64,000 nt of DNA. Origin: Geminicoccaceae bacterium (GTDB lineage Bacteria; Pseudomonadota; Alphaproteobacteria; Geminicoccales; Geminicoccaceae). Made by a program: the position numbers and the translations under genes. The DNA lies in contig JANQPX010000078.1 of the NCBI GenBank assembly GCA_028285265.1, forward strand, positions 1 to 64,000, read 5' to 3'. The notes beneath the pieces are model-generated. The model did not search any database, had not been told where the DNA came from, and was given only the letters and a program-made list of their open reading frames with translations. Shown one piece after another: positions 27,018 to 35,891 of this stretch (position 1 is the stretch's first letter; every line of letters starts with the position of its first letter).

Positions 27018-28058
27018 CTAGGTGCCCCCGCGTTGGGAACGTCTGAACAAACCTGAAAGGCCTCCTTTGCTCTGGTCCTGCAAAGCCGCATAGAAGGCGA
27101 CGGATGCAATGATGATCACCCCTGCGGCGACTTGCTGCCAGAAAAAGTCCAGCCGGAGCATGACCAGAGCATTGACCACCATCGACAGAAGCAAGACGCC
27201 CACCAGTGTGCCCGCCATCGAGCCACGGCCGCCGAACAGCGACGTTCCCCCAACCACGACGGCTGCGATGGTGTGTAAGGTCAGCCCCATGCCGGCGGTC
27301 GCCTGAATGGCATTGAGACGACCGGTGAGCAGGATGCCTGCAAGCCCAGCAAGGCCACCCAGCAGCATGTACTGGTAGATCTTGTGCCGGTGCACATCGA
27401 TGCCTGTCAAAACAGCAGCTTCGGTATTCCCCCCAATCGCCACAGCGTAGCGGCCGAGAGTTGTGTGCCGATAAAGGATGTAGCCAGTAGCGATCGCAAT
27501 GATCCCAATAATGGCCGCCACAGGGACGAGATCGAAGATCCGGCCCCGACCGATCCACGTCAGAGGGTCAGGGAAACGCGCGAGCACAACGCCGGCGGCA
27601 AGGACGAGGGCGAGTCCGCGGAAGACAAGATCGGTCGACAACGTCGCGATCAGGTCAGGCACCCGCAGTTTGGTGATGACAAAGCCATTTACGAGACCGC
27701 AGGCGACACCGACCAGAATGGCCACCGCCATGCCTATGAAAACATTGAGCCCTGTATCTTTGATCAGCATGGCCATGATTACGGCAGAGAGAGTCGCGAT
27801 CGAGCCGATTGAAAGATCGATCCCACGGCCGGTGATCACCAGCGTCATACCCATGGCCAGCACCATGAAAATGGACGCGTCCTGAAGGATGATCATGATA
27901 TTCTGCAAACGGAAGAAACGCGGATCCGCAAACGCCATGACGATACAGAGCGCCAGGATCATGACCAAGGGACCCAGGATATTGACGTAACGCTCAGCCC
28001 AAGGAATGTCGCGCCGTCGAGCCTTCAATGCCACCGCGTCCGCCGAAAGACTGGCCAT
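27018..28058 (-). CDS. Sugar-type ABC transporter permease
   Basis: 346 residues, eight or more hydrophobic helices, RbsC/FrcC family (BPD_transp_2). The central FVITKLRVPDLIATLSTDLVFRGLAL (quoted in part) and GGNTEAAVLTGIDVHRHKIY contain the family cytoplasmic coupling loop. It ends RAT-free with a basic tail. ATG 28058 has a GGGAGG site. First gene of the unit permease, binding protein, ATPase, a less usual order than binding protein first. It forms the membrane channel of the importer. Confidence 0.92.
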   Translation of the reverse strand: MASLSADAVALKARRRDIPWAERYVNILGPLVMILALCIVMAFADPRFFRLQNIMIILQDASIFMVLAMGMTLVITGRGIDLSIGSIATLSAVIMAMLIKDTGLNVFIGMAVAILVGVACGLVNGFVITKLRVPDLIATLSTDLVFRGLALVLAAGVVLARFPDPLTWIGRGRIFDLVPVAAIIGIIAIATGYILYRHTTLGRYAVAIGGNTEAAVLTGIDVHRHKIYQYMLLGGLAGLAGILLTGRLNAIQATAGMGLTLHTIAAVVVGGTSLFGGRGSMAGTLVGVLLLSMVVNALVMLRLDFFWQQVAAGVIIIASVAFYAALQDQSKGGLSGLFRRSQRGGT

Positions 28059-28320
28059 GGCCTCCCTACAATTTTCTTGTTCGCTTCATATTGAGGTTAG
28101 GTGCCACAGGTCGCATGTCCATCCTGCAGCCGAAATAAGCGATGGTCTTTTTTGACGTGATCTTCCGAGAGAAGGATTTACGGGCTAACGATGACGCTGG
28201 ACGCCCCTGCCCCAGTTCGCACCTTGAGCATGACTTAGTACGCGGCTTTTCCCAGTCAGCCCGGCGCATTGATCCACTACCGCCATTGATCGGCGCGCGG
28301 ATTTCCATAACTATGGCGCC

Positions 28321-29064
28321 ATGAGATTTGCTGTTCTTGCCGATATCCATGGCAATTCATTGGCTTTGGAAGCTGTCCTAGCCGACATGAGCACGCTCGG
28401 CATTTCCCTGGCGGTCAATTTAGGCGATCACTTTAGTGGTCCACTTGACGCTGCAGGAACTGCAACGTTGTTGATGAAGCAAAACTTCGTGTCGATCCAA
28501 GGTAACCATGATCGATGGTTGATTGGACAAGATCCTTCTGACATGGGTCCTTCTGACAAATGCGCCTTTGAGCAGCTCGAGAAAAAACAACTCGATTGGC
28601 TTGCCTCGCTGCCGCCGACGACGACAGCCTTTGGTGATGTCTTTCTTTGTCACGGAACGCCAACCAGCGATGTAACCTACTGGCTTGAGCGGGTTGAGCA
28701 AAATGGCGTCGTGCGATCAGCTAGCTTAGAAGAAGCTGAACGGGAGGCGGAAGGTATCGGTGCCCGTCTTATTCTCTGCGGTCACACCCACATCCCACGT
28801 GTTGTTCGCCTTCAAGATGGTCGCACTGTTGTGAATCCAGGGAGTGTCGGGTGTCCTGGCTACGATGATGAAACTCCCGTCTATCATCGCATGCAGACCG
28901 GCACACCGAACGCGTCCTATGCCGTCGTTGACGGCGAAGGAGCGGACCGAACGGTTTCCTTTCGTTCAATACCCTATGACTCAGCGAGTGCTGCGAAGCT
29001 TGCCATGCAAAACGGCCGCGACGATTGGGCTAGAGCTCTTGCCACCGGTTGGTTCGACGATTAA
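28321..29064 (+). CDS. Metallophosphoesterase family protein
   Basis: 247 residues. The five calcineurin-like metal motifs are visible: ADIHGN (8-13), GDHFSG, GNHDRW, the CHGTPTS His and CGHTHIPR. The order and the closing RTVVNPGSVGCPGYDDE match the YfcE/MJ0936 subgroup of small phosphodiesterases that use two metal ions. Substrate is unknown. ATG 28321 has no good ribosome site. It is divergent from the ABC transporter operon by about 260 bp. Confidence 0.92.
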   Translation: MRFAVLADIHGNSLALEAVLADMSTLGISLAVNLGDHFSGPLDAAGTATLLMKQNFVSIQGNHDRWLIGQDPSDMGPSDKCAFEQLEKKQLDWLASLPPTTTAFGDVFLCHGTPTSDVTYWLERVEQNGVVRSASLEEAEREAEGIGARLILCGHTHIPRVVRLQDGRTVVNPGSVGCPGYDDETPVYHRMQTGTPNASYAVVDGEGADRTVSFRSIPYDSASAAKLAMQNGRDDWARALATGWFDD

Positions 29065-29249
29065 GCGCTAGCGACACTCATCTTGTCGCAGGCCTTGGCT
29101 TGCTGAATCCGAATAGCCCAATGCGAGCCTCAACACACCATCGCAATCGAGCCTTTATGAGCGGCACGTCCAAAATCGGCCGCTTATATGACCCTTTGCC
29201 GTTCTGAATTGAAAAGGCGCGATTCCAAAAGATCTTCTTCAGAGGAAAT

Positions 29250-30083
29250 CTACAGCTGTGACGTTGGCAGACAATCTCTTAGAGTGGTCAGCATCATCCG
29301 CTGAAAAGCATACGCGTCCCTTTCTACTGGATTTTCGTTGGCAAACTTCTTCTGGTGATGCGCATATTCATCTGTGCCCGCCGTTTTCTTCAACATCTCG
29401 TGCATGGCAGCTAATTTCTCGTTCAGCGCGTCATCAAATCTCAAATAGGCCAGATACCTGCCAAACGCCATTTCCTCATCACCGACCCAATTGGGTTTTC
29501 TAGCGGCATGTCTAACAATATTTGTGGGCACATAAAGAGACCACTCTGTCTGCTCTTCAGAGTAGCCAGCCTCTAGTAGATGAATAATCCTGAGATACGC
29601 CTGTTCCGCATGGCGAAGTTCATGGGCTAGGACAGAGAGCAATTCTGGAAGGTCATCTTCCGAGACAAGCCCGTCTGTGAGCTTGATCTCCCATGAATCC
29701 GAAGCAAAACGCCCTCGGGCGAAATCGGTGTCCCGTTCAAAAAAAGTGATGGCTGGCGCCGGCATTTTGGAACTTAGCCCACCCAAGAGTGCGTGACTGA
29801 GCCTGGTTCGAAGATTGTCAATTCGGTCATCAAAGCCAACATCGCAAAATGCGTTGGCGAGTTTTTCGAAATGCGGTGCCTTCGCTAGACCAACTGACGA
29901 ATAATAGTCAATGTCAGTAACGTTGATTACATAGGGCTCAACATTGGTCGTCCATCTGAGGATCGCGAGACAAATGACAAGGATTGCAAGCCCATAAGCG
30001 CCTACGAACACCGCCTTTCTCGATCCCAGCATCCTTCGAATCGATTCGATCGTGCCAGACCTCCGACTTGTCCCGTCGAACAC
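29250..30083 (-). CDS. Membrane-anchored protein with HELRH zinc-peptidase motif
   Basis: 277 residues from GTG 30083 with an AGGAGA site. One membrane helix at about 25-43 (FVGAYGLAILVICLAIL) follows a short basic N-terminus, placing the remainder outside the cytoplasm. LSVLAHELRHAEQAY at 150-164 contains H154-E155-x-x-H158, the zinc-binding motif of gluzincin/metzincin peptidases; a third ligand could be a later E such as in ENPVERDAYAFQ. Similar predicted peptidases with an R inside HExxH are found as uncharacterised proteins. No partner gene. Confidence 0.65.
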   Translation of the reverse strand: MFDGTSRRSGTIESIRRMLGSRKAVFVGAYGLAILVICLAILRWTTNVEPYVINVTDIDYYSSVGLAKAPHFEKLANAFCDVGFDDRIDNLRTRLSHALLGGLSSKMPAPAITFFERDTDFARGRFASDSWEIKLTDGLVSEDDLPELLSVLAHELRHAEQAYLRIIHLLEAGYSEEQTEWSLYVPTNIVRHAARKPNWVGDEEMAFGRYLAYLRFDDALNEKLAAMHEMLKKTAGTDEYAHHQKKFANENPVERDAYAFQRMMLTTLRDCLPTSQL

Positions 30084-30371
30084 GTCACTTGATTCTCCTG
30101 ATGTCGTCTCGGCATGGCAAGCTAGAAATCAAAAAACGGCCGGTCACTCATGATATCTTTTAGATCATGCTCTTGGTAACTTGTTGCTGGTCTGAACCAG
30201 GCCGAGCCATGCCGGGTATGTGGTTGAAAGGGCACCCATGCGCTGGCAGAGTCGGGTGCGTGCTCATGATCCTTTTCGAGTATCTTTAGAGAGCATAGAG
30301 TTGGGCAAGTTCAGCAGCTTCGGCATCGCGACCGTCATCACAAACTTCAGAACACTTCCAAGCATTGAGGG
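30084..30371. other. Divergent spacer
   Basis: 288 bp between the HELRH gene and the SDR gene; nothing recognised. Confidence 0.25.
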
Positions 30372-31082
30372 ATGATCAGCCAGATGAGCAAACCGTTAGC
30401 CCTAATTATTGGCGTTGGTGACGGCTTGTCCGCCTCGCTCGCAAGATTGTTCTTCAATCAAGGCTATCGTATCGCGCTTGCTGCTAGAGACACGGCCAAG
30501 ATCGATGGACTGGCAAAGGACACTCAAGCAACATTGCATCGTTGCGATGCGTCTGAGCCAGCCCAAGTCGCTCGGCTCTTCGCAGAGATCGAGGGACCAC
30601 TTCGTGTCGTCATCTACAACCCCTCAGCCCGTCAGCGCGGTCCATTGATCGACCTGGATCAAGAGGCGGTTCGAACAGCGATTCAGGTGACGGCATATGG
30701 AGCCTTTCTCGTCGGTCAGGAGGCGACGCGTCGCATGTTGCAGCAGGACGACGCAAACGGTGCGCGCGGCACGATCCTGTTCACTGGAGCTTCGGCTGGT
30801 GTCAAAGGCTTTCCACAATCTGCGCCCTTCGCTATGGGCAAGTTTGCACAACGAGGCTTGGCCCAATCGATGGCTCGGGAGCTGCATCCACAAGGCATCC
30901 ACGTTGCTTGGATCAATATCGACGGGGCGATCCGAAATCCAGGTCGGACAGAGCCTGCCAACAAGCCTGATTCGATGCTTGATCCAGATGCCATTGCGCT
31001 GAGCTATCTCTCACTTGTCCAACAGCATCGATCTGCTTGGTCAAATGAACTCGAGGTGCGGCCATGGGTCGAGACGTTTTAA
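30372..31082 (+). CDS. SDR-family protein lacking the catalytic tyrosine
   Basis: 236 residues with a Rossmann start LALIIGVGDGLSASLARLF, where the usual TGxxxGxG is altered to G-V-G-D-G-L. The catalytic Y-x-x-x-K is F153-A-M-G-K157 (SAPFAMGKFAQRGLAQSMAREL), so the Tyr is replaced by Phe; the following helix and HVAWINIDGAIRNP are typical of this subgroup, in which F seems to be normal rather than a random loss. NAD(P) binding is likely, classical dehydrogenase chemistry less so. ATG 30372 or ATG 30384 may be used. Confidence 0.8.
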   Translation: MISQMSKPLALIIGVGDGLSASLARLFFNQGYRIALAARDTAKIDGLAKDTQATLHRCDASEPAQVARLFAEIEGPLRVVIYNPSARQRGPLIDLDQEAVRTAIQVTAYGAFLVGQEATRRMLQQDDANGARGTILFTGASAGVKGFPQSAPFAMGKFAQRGLAQSMARELHPQGIHVAWINIDGAIRNPGRTEPANKPDSMLDPDAIALSYLSLVQQHRSAWSNELEVRPWVETF

Positions 31083-31175
31083 TGCAGCGATTGTCGCTTT
31101 TGATGTTGGCCGGTTTTGAGGTCTGATAAGACAGTTTCTCGCCGGCTTCCTCGTCAAGAGTTCAACCGCATAAAG

Positions 31176-31640
31176 TCAGTCCAGACCGAACATTCTAGCC
31201 CAGTTTTCTGTCGTCATCCCTCGCCTGTAGTCGTCCTGCATTGTTGGATCGAGCACTTCGACCAATAAACGATTCTCGAGCCAAACTTCTATGCAATGAA
31301 ATGGCCCGCGATTGCATCGTCGTGCCATCCAGCCCGCCGATGCTGACTCTTCCACGATCTCTGCCTCGGACATTGATGTTTGAATGGCAGCGTGGACAAA
31401 GGTAGGCCCGGCGGTTCTCTCACCGACATCGCATGAAACTTGGTGGTCACCGGTGCGAAGTGTGTGTGTTAACGGATAGACTTCAATTGCCGAGCCATCG
31501 TTCTCTTCGGCAAACGCAATCCAACAATCCGGAAACGGTGGAAAGGGCATGGCCCTCCCGCCCATCAGACGTGCCAGAAACTCCGCAACCTCTCTGGGAT
31601 TCTCAGCGTTTATTGAAACATGCAATATCGACATGCTCAT
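31176..31640 (-). CDS. VOC family protein
   Basis: 154 residues. The opening SILHVSINAENPREVAEFLARLMGG is the first beta-alpha-beta unit of the vicinal-oxygen-chelate fold, with H at the usual metal position; IEVWLENRLLVEVLDP closes the second unit with Glu. A middle part with VHAAIQTSMSEAEI supplies another His. Metal-dependent isomerase, dioxygenase or lyase chemistry is possible. Two ATGs (31640, 31634) could serve. A second VOC gene lies 160 bp upstream on the same strand. Confidence 0.75.
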   Translation of the reverse strand: MSMSILHVSINAENPREVAEFLARLMGGRAMPFPPFPDCWIAFAEENDGSAIEVYPLTHTLRTGDHQVSCDVGERTAGPTFVHAAIQTSMSEAEIVEESASAGWMARRCNRGPFHCIEVWLENRLLVEVLDPTMQDDYRRGMTTENWARMFGLD

Positions 31641-31799
31641 CCCCGTTAATGTTGCAGCGTTCTAGTCTCGATAGAGTGTCTTTTCGTCCCGACACTCGCA
31701 CATCAAACGGAAATACAAAATCTCTCTTGCTGTGACGGTGCGGCAAAGATCTGACAAAAAAAGCAACGGTCGCCGTCCACCGCGAACCGCCACAGCATC

Positions 31800-32165
31800 T
31801 TAGGCTGGCTCAAACAGCTCGATTGGGTTGCCAGCCGGATCCTCGCAAAGGATCTGACGGCCTCCAGGCCCCTGGATGATGTCATTGCGAAACGAAACGC
31901 CGGCATGACGAAGCCTTGCTACCAGCTTTTCGATGTCGGTCACCGTGACGACAATGCGATTCCAGCCACCAGGCTTCGGTATCGATCCATCGGGCATCGG
32001 CTGTGACGCGGAGGCCTGAGGCCCGGCCACCCATAGTTGAAGGTCACCTTTAGCAAGAATTGCCATCGCAGGGCCAAATTGCTGATCGAGCCTAAAATCA
32101 AGATGGGATGTATAGAATGCGATCGCCTGACTGACATCGTCGACGATGTATCGAACTTGCGCCAT
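31800..32165 (-). CDS. VOC family protein (glyoxalase/bleomycin-resistance-like)
   Basis: 121 residues, the size of one VOC domain pair. It has VRYIVDDVSQAIAFYTSHLDFRL at the N-terminus and the family ending GPGGRQILCEDPAGNPIELFEPA (quoted in part), with Glu as the last metal ligand. The usual first ligand (H/Q) is replaced by R in QVRYIVDDV, so metal binding may be incomplete. ATG 32165 has an AAAGG-type site. Possible roles include resistance or small-molecule binding. Same strand as the neighbouring VOC gene. Confidence 0.85.
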   Translation of the reverse strand: MAQVRYIVDDVSQAIAFYTSHLDFRLDQQFGPAMAILAKGDLQLWVAGPQASASQPMPDGSIPKPGGWNRIVVTVTDIEKLVARLRHAGVSFRNDIIQGPGGRQILCEDPAGNPIELFEPA

Positions 32166-32293
32166 GTCCTGAACCTTTCTCGTTCTATCATGCGAGTGGT
32201 AGGAAAAGACAAACAGGCAGGGCTATCGAAACATCCGCAGCCAGAAACATTTTCAGGAATCGCAAGATCGTCGTCATCACGGACGATTGCCTT

Positions 32294-32319
32294 GCGGAGC
32301 CACAGCTTGGCTCCGCTTT
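32294..32319. terminator. Hairpin, possible terminator
   Basis: Perfect 8-bp stem GCGGAGCC / GGCTCCGC with a 7-nt loop followed by TTTA on the plus strand. It lies in the 237-bp gap between two minus-strand genes, so its direction does not match an obvious transcript. Confidence 0.35.
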
Positions 32320-32402
32320 ATCGACAATTCTCAGAAGCGCTCGCGCTCACTTACCTAGATGCCCCAAAGCGGCCCGGAGGGAGACGCGCCGGGGCGTTCT
32401 TC

Positions 32403-33086
32403 CTAAAAGTTGTAGCGCACGCCCAAGAGCAAAGACGTCACACGGTAGTCGGCTTTCAGCTCTCGATCTCCGTCGCCATCGAGCTTGACCGATCCCGCAT
32501 CAAAGTACCGAAGCTCCGCGGCCAGGCTCCAGGATGGGCTCAGGGCATAGTCGGTGCCAGCCATAAGTTGAAAGGCCAAGTCGCCCCGATCGCTGAATTC
32601 GCCGGCATCATCCCCGCCTTCTACATCGAAATCAATCTCCTCGATGATGCCAATACCAGCCCCAACGTAAGGCCGAAGTGCCTGATCCGGCGTGCCAAAC
32701 CGGTATTCAGCATTCGCCATGATGGCAACGGAGGCAAAGTCACCGCTGTCGGCATCGATCTGGCTGCCGCCAAAATCATCAGCGTCGTTCCTTCGATACA
32801 TATATTCGAGCTCGGCGCGCCAATTGTCGTTGATGTCGATGCCGACGGCGCCACCTCCGATGACACCAAGATCGAAATCGACATCGCTTTCGAGTTCGGT
32901 TCCCTCGTCATCGATCACAACGTCATGGCCATAGAGCCATCCAGCTCCGGCTTGCAGCTCCACATAAAGGCGATCGACAAGACCGCCTGCTCGAGCGTCA
33001 ACACCGGTGGAAAGGAAGAATGCGATCGGCGTTATGACTTGGGCGGTTCGTCTAGCGAGGATCGACACGGGATTTCTAAACAACAT
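32403..33086 (-). CDS. Outer membrane beta-barrel protein
   Basis: 227 residues from ATG 33086 (AAGGAG site). Signal peptide about 1-32 (MLFRNPVSILARRTAQVITP, ending VDARAGG). The mature part is an eight-stranded porin-like barrel: alternating strands such as LYVELQAGAGWLYGHDVV and WRAELEYMYRRNDADDFGG and a C-terminal GVRYNF ending in Phe, the outer-membrane assembly signal. Acidic loops (DDEGTELESD, DVEGGDDAGE) are notable. It belongs to the general OMP_b-brl group; role unknown. It is divergent from a membrane LytTR regulator. Confidence 0.85.
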   Translation of the reverse strand: MLFRNPVSILARRTAQVITPIAFFLSTGVDARAGGLVDRLYVELQAGAGWLYGHDVVIDDEGTELESDVDFDLGVIGGGAVGIDINDNWRAELEYMYRRNDADDFGGSQIDADSGDFASVAIMANAEYRFGTPDQALRPYVGAGIGIIEEIDFDVEGGDDAGEFSDRGDLAFQLMAGTDYALSPSWSLAAELRYFDAGSVKLDGDGDRELKADYRVTSLLLGVRYNF

Positions 33087-33258
33087 GTTGGCTCCTTGGA
33101 GGTTTTGGGTCGTCGAAGCCGTCATATCGGCCGGATCCTTAAGGCCTCCACCACGTCGGTCGCGCTGTATGTCTGCTCTTGCACGAATGGACATGATTCA
33201 TGCATGAAATGACCAGGCTTCAGAACTGCCCGACGCCGAAGGGGAATTGGTCGCCTTG

Positions 33259-34059
33259 ATGGCTTATCGTATTCCGAATTGGTTCGACCCCAGATCGTCC
33301 TGGCCGGGGTTTCTTCTTTGGGCAGGACTGGCAGCGTCCATCGCGCTGACCGCCCTTGCACCATCTGCTTCCGACGGCTTGTCATCCCTCATGGGTCTTG
33401 TCTATTGGTTGACCCATGTCTTCTTGGCGGTTGCCATCCTCGCTGCTGCCCAAGCGATCCTTCAACGGATGGTGTGGCTGGATCGGGCATCACCCTGGCT
33501 GATCGTCGTTTTGGCCGGCCTTCTCGGCGCCTTGGTGTTTACACCTGCCGCCTACGGCCTGGATTGGGTCTTTCCCACCATCGATGATGAGGACGACCTC
33601 CTCGGAAAGCCCCTTCTCGCTGATCTTGTCGGCGAGTTCAGCGATATCATCTTGCCGTTTCTTTTGATCTGGACAGGCTTCAACGCGACCCGCTTGCTTC
33701 GAATTGAAAGCGGATCATTGTTGTTACACGCTACACACGAGGTGACGGAACGGGAGCATTTCTGGTCTCTCATTCCCCAAAAGCTTGGACGAGATCTGAT
33801 CGCGATGAGTTCGGAGTTGCATTATCTCAGGGTGTATACCACTGAAGGGAACGCCCTGATTCTCCATGCCTTCGGACGGGCGATCGATCAACTCGACGAT
33901 GCTAGCGGCATGCGCATCCATCGATCGCACTGGGTCGCTACCCATCATGTTCAGGCGTTGCGTCGTGAGGGAGAGAAGGTTATCTGCCAGCTCGATAATG
34001 GCGTCGAACTCCCCGTCAGTCGGCCCTATCGCTCCAAGCTTCGATCACGACTAAAGTGA
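33259..34059 (+). CDS. Membrane-bound LytTR transcriptional regulator
   Basis: 266 residues from ATG 33259; an earlier TTG at 33247 also exists. Four membrane helices occupy residues about 15-150 (GFLLWAGLAASIALTALAPS is the first). The C-terminal 100 residues are a LytTR DNA-binding domain: LIAMSSELHYLRVYTTEGNALI, then FGRAIDQLDDASGMRIHRSHW and VPVSRPYRSKLR-type ending. Regulators of this shape signal from the membrane without a kinase. The divergent outer-membrane barrel gene, 170 bp away, is a candidate target. Confidence 0.88.
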   Translation: MAYRIPNWFDPRSSWPGFLLWAGLAASIALTALAPSASDGLSSLMGLVYWLTHVFLAVAILAAAQAILQRMVWLDRASPWLIVVLAGLLGALVFTPAAYGLDWVFPTIDDEDDLLGKPLLADLVGEFSDIILPFLLIWTGFNATRLLRIESGSLLLHATHEVTEREHFWSLIPQKLGRDLIAMSSELHYLRVYTTEGNALILHAFGRAIDQLDDASGMRIHRSHWVATHHVQALRREGEKVICQLDNGVELPVSRPYRSKLRSRLK

Positions 34060-34407
34060 GAAGGCAGCGAACCTGCCTGGCGCATTTTGGCCAAGGAACG
34101 TCTTCCAAACATGTGCTTGGAAGCTATTGATCAGTAGGGATATTCTACGATTTGCTGGCCCGACCCTGCTTCAAGAGCCAAGCGCTCCCGCGGTCTAAAG
34201 TCGGCTCTCTAGGTGCCCTTCACGACAAGTGTTCGCATTAGGTTGCCCAAATAGACCTGGCGTTAGGGGCATGAGCCGCCTCAAACGTACTTTCACATCA
34301 AATCGCGACGTCGATTCTCTTTGAGAGGCATTCAGCCGCGCGGTAGAGGATCGGCACAGTTTTACAAACCGTTCGCCCGGGCGCTGGATTGTGCCATAGT
34401 TCGGTCT
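34060..34407. other. Intergenic spacer
   Basis: 348 bp with no recognised gene or terminator between the LytTR and AraC genes. Confidence 0.3.
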
Positions 34408-35211
34408 ATGTCCGCGTCCCCTTCAACGCTCTTTCTTGTCCGACAGTCCCGGCAGGCCCTGTTCCGGTCGTTAATTGCCGACCGACCGACGATCGTGCAG
34501 GTGCAAGCAGGTCAGAAGATCGTTCGGTACGGCGAACGGATCACATCCATCGGAACGGCCGCGCTCGGCGTGTTGCCGGCACGATTGCCACTCACCATCG
34601 AAAACCGTCCGCCATTCCAAGGCAAATATATGGCCAGCGCGCTTCTCCCCGATCCAGAGCTTATCGAAAGCATGAAGCGCGATGGGCTACCGAACGGCGA
34701 CCCTTTTTCGGTTACGCTGGATGATCGTGCGCTGTCCGCCTTCGAAAGAGCCTCTGTTGCGATTGACGATCCGCTTATGCCGGACGCACTGCGTAACCAT
34801 GCTGTCCGCGAAGTCGTTCTGTGGCTCGCTGAAGCAGGCGTTGGCTTTGGGGCCACCCGACCACGCTCATTCGGGGACCGGCTCCGTGCCATGATTGGTG
34901 CCGAACCTGATGCGAACTGGAAAGCGATCGATGCGGCCCACGCCCTTGCCGTCAGCGAAGCTACCCTTCGACGAAGGCTCGCTGCGGAAGGAACGGCCTT
35001 TGGCGATCTTTTGGCGGATGTACGTATGACGTGCGCGCTCGGGCTGCTCCAAACGACCGATTGGCCGGTCAATGCGGTCGCTCTCTCGGTCGGCTACGCG
35101 TCACCATCGCGCTTCGCCGCCCGCTTCCGCGATCGGTTCGGAATCGTGCCGTCAGCAATTCGGGACGACGATGAACGCATAAGGCGCTCTGTCCGGCCGA
35201 CTGCGGATTGA
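34408..35211 (+). CDS. AraC family transcriptional regulator
   Basis: 267 residues from ATG 34408; the open frame begins at TTG 34321 but the added part is not conserved-looking. The N-terminal half (LVRQSRQALFRSLIADRPTI and a cupin-like FPLTIENRPPF region) senses an unknown ligand. The double HTH is at about 165-255: IDAAHALAVSEATLRRRLAAEGT, then NAVALSVGYASPSRFAARFRDRFG, which is textbook. It resembles regulators that act on a nearby gene; the PEBP gene is 90 bp downstream in the same direction. Confidence 0.88.
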   Translation: MSASPSTLFLVRQSRQALFRSLIADRPTIVQVQAGQKIVRYGERITSIGTAALGVLPARLPLTIENRPPFQGKYMASALLPDPELIESMKRDGLPNGDPFSVTLDDRALSAFERASVAIDDPLMPDALRNHAVREVVLWLAEAGVGFGATRPRSFGDRLRAMIGAEPDANWKAIDAAHALAVSEATLRRRLAAEGTAFGDLLADVRMTCALGLLQTTDWPVNAVALSVGYASPSRFAARFRDRFGIVPSAIRDDDERIRRSVRPTAD

Positions 35212-35302
35212 TCGGATCGGGGCCGCGAATGATCGAATCGGGAGCGAGTGAGGTGTCCAAGGCGGGCTAATCTGGCGATCGTACGAACCAGAGGAGCCTG
35301 CC

Positions 35303-35860
35303 ATGTCCAGGATCAAAGCGACTATTGTCATTGCTACCTTTTTTGCCGCCTTTGCTCCATCCGCATCCACCCTTGCAGGAATGGAGCTCACCTCAATCGA
35401 CATCGCAGAAGGACAGGCAATGGATCATGATCAAGTCTTTGCCGGCTTCGGCTGTGAAGGTCGCAACCTCGCACCATCCCTGTCGTGGTTCGGCGTGCCC
35501 GAAGGAACAAGAAGCTTCGTTGTCACTGCATACGATCCTGACGCTCCCACGGGATCCGGATTTTGGCATTGGTCGGTATTCAATATCCCAGCGTCGGTCA
35601 CCAATCTGCCTGAGGGCGCGGGCACGGACACGGCGCCACTGCCGGACGGCGCCGTTCAGGCTCGTAACGACTTCTCGCAGAACGCGTTCGGTGGCGCTTG
35701 CCCGCCAGAAGGACGGACGCACAGATACGTGTTTACAGTCTACGCTATGCCCCAGGACAACCTGCCGATCGATAAGAATGCGTCGGGCGCTCTTGTCGGT
35801 TTCTTCGCCAACACCACAAACCTCGGCAAAGCGTCGATCACCGCGAGCTACGGTCGCTAG
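35303..35860 (+). CDS. YbhB/YbcL family PEBP-like protein, secreted
   Basis: 185 residues with a signal peptide (MSRIKATIVIATFFAAFAPS, cut near TLAG). The PEBP motifs are present: GFGCEGRNLAPSLSW, YDPDAPTGSGFWHW and the later FGGACPPEGRTHRYVFTVYAM. Bacterial members form a ligand pocket of unknown specificity in the periplasm. ATG 35303 has a GAGGAG site. A cupin gene begins 31 bp downstream, so the two may be co-transcribed. Confidence 0.92.
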   Translation: MSRIKATIVIATFFAAFAPSASTLAGMELTSIDIAEGQAMDHDQVFAGFGCEGRNLAPSLSWFGVPEGTRSFVVTAYDPDAPTGSGFWHWSVFNIPASVTNLPEGAGTDTAPLPDGAVQARNDFSQNAFGGACPPEGRTHRYVFTVYAMPQDNLPIDKNASGALVGFFANTTNLGKASITASYGR

Positions 35861-35891
35861 CATGCAAGTGTCGGCACAAGAGGGACGGCCA

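Noticed and set aside
32037..33212. 391-codon open frame on the plus strand
   Set aside because: It runs antisense through the VOC and beta-barrel genes, which have signal peptide, family motifs and ribosome sites; the antisense product has no family character.
34512..35072. 186-codon minus-strand frame
   Set aside because: Antisense to the AraC gene; Ser/Ala/Arg-rich shadow.
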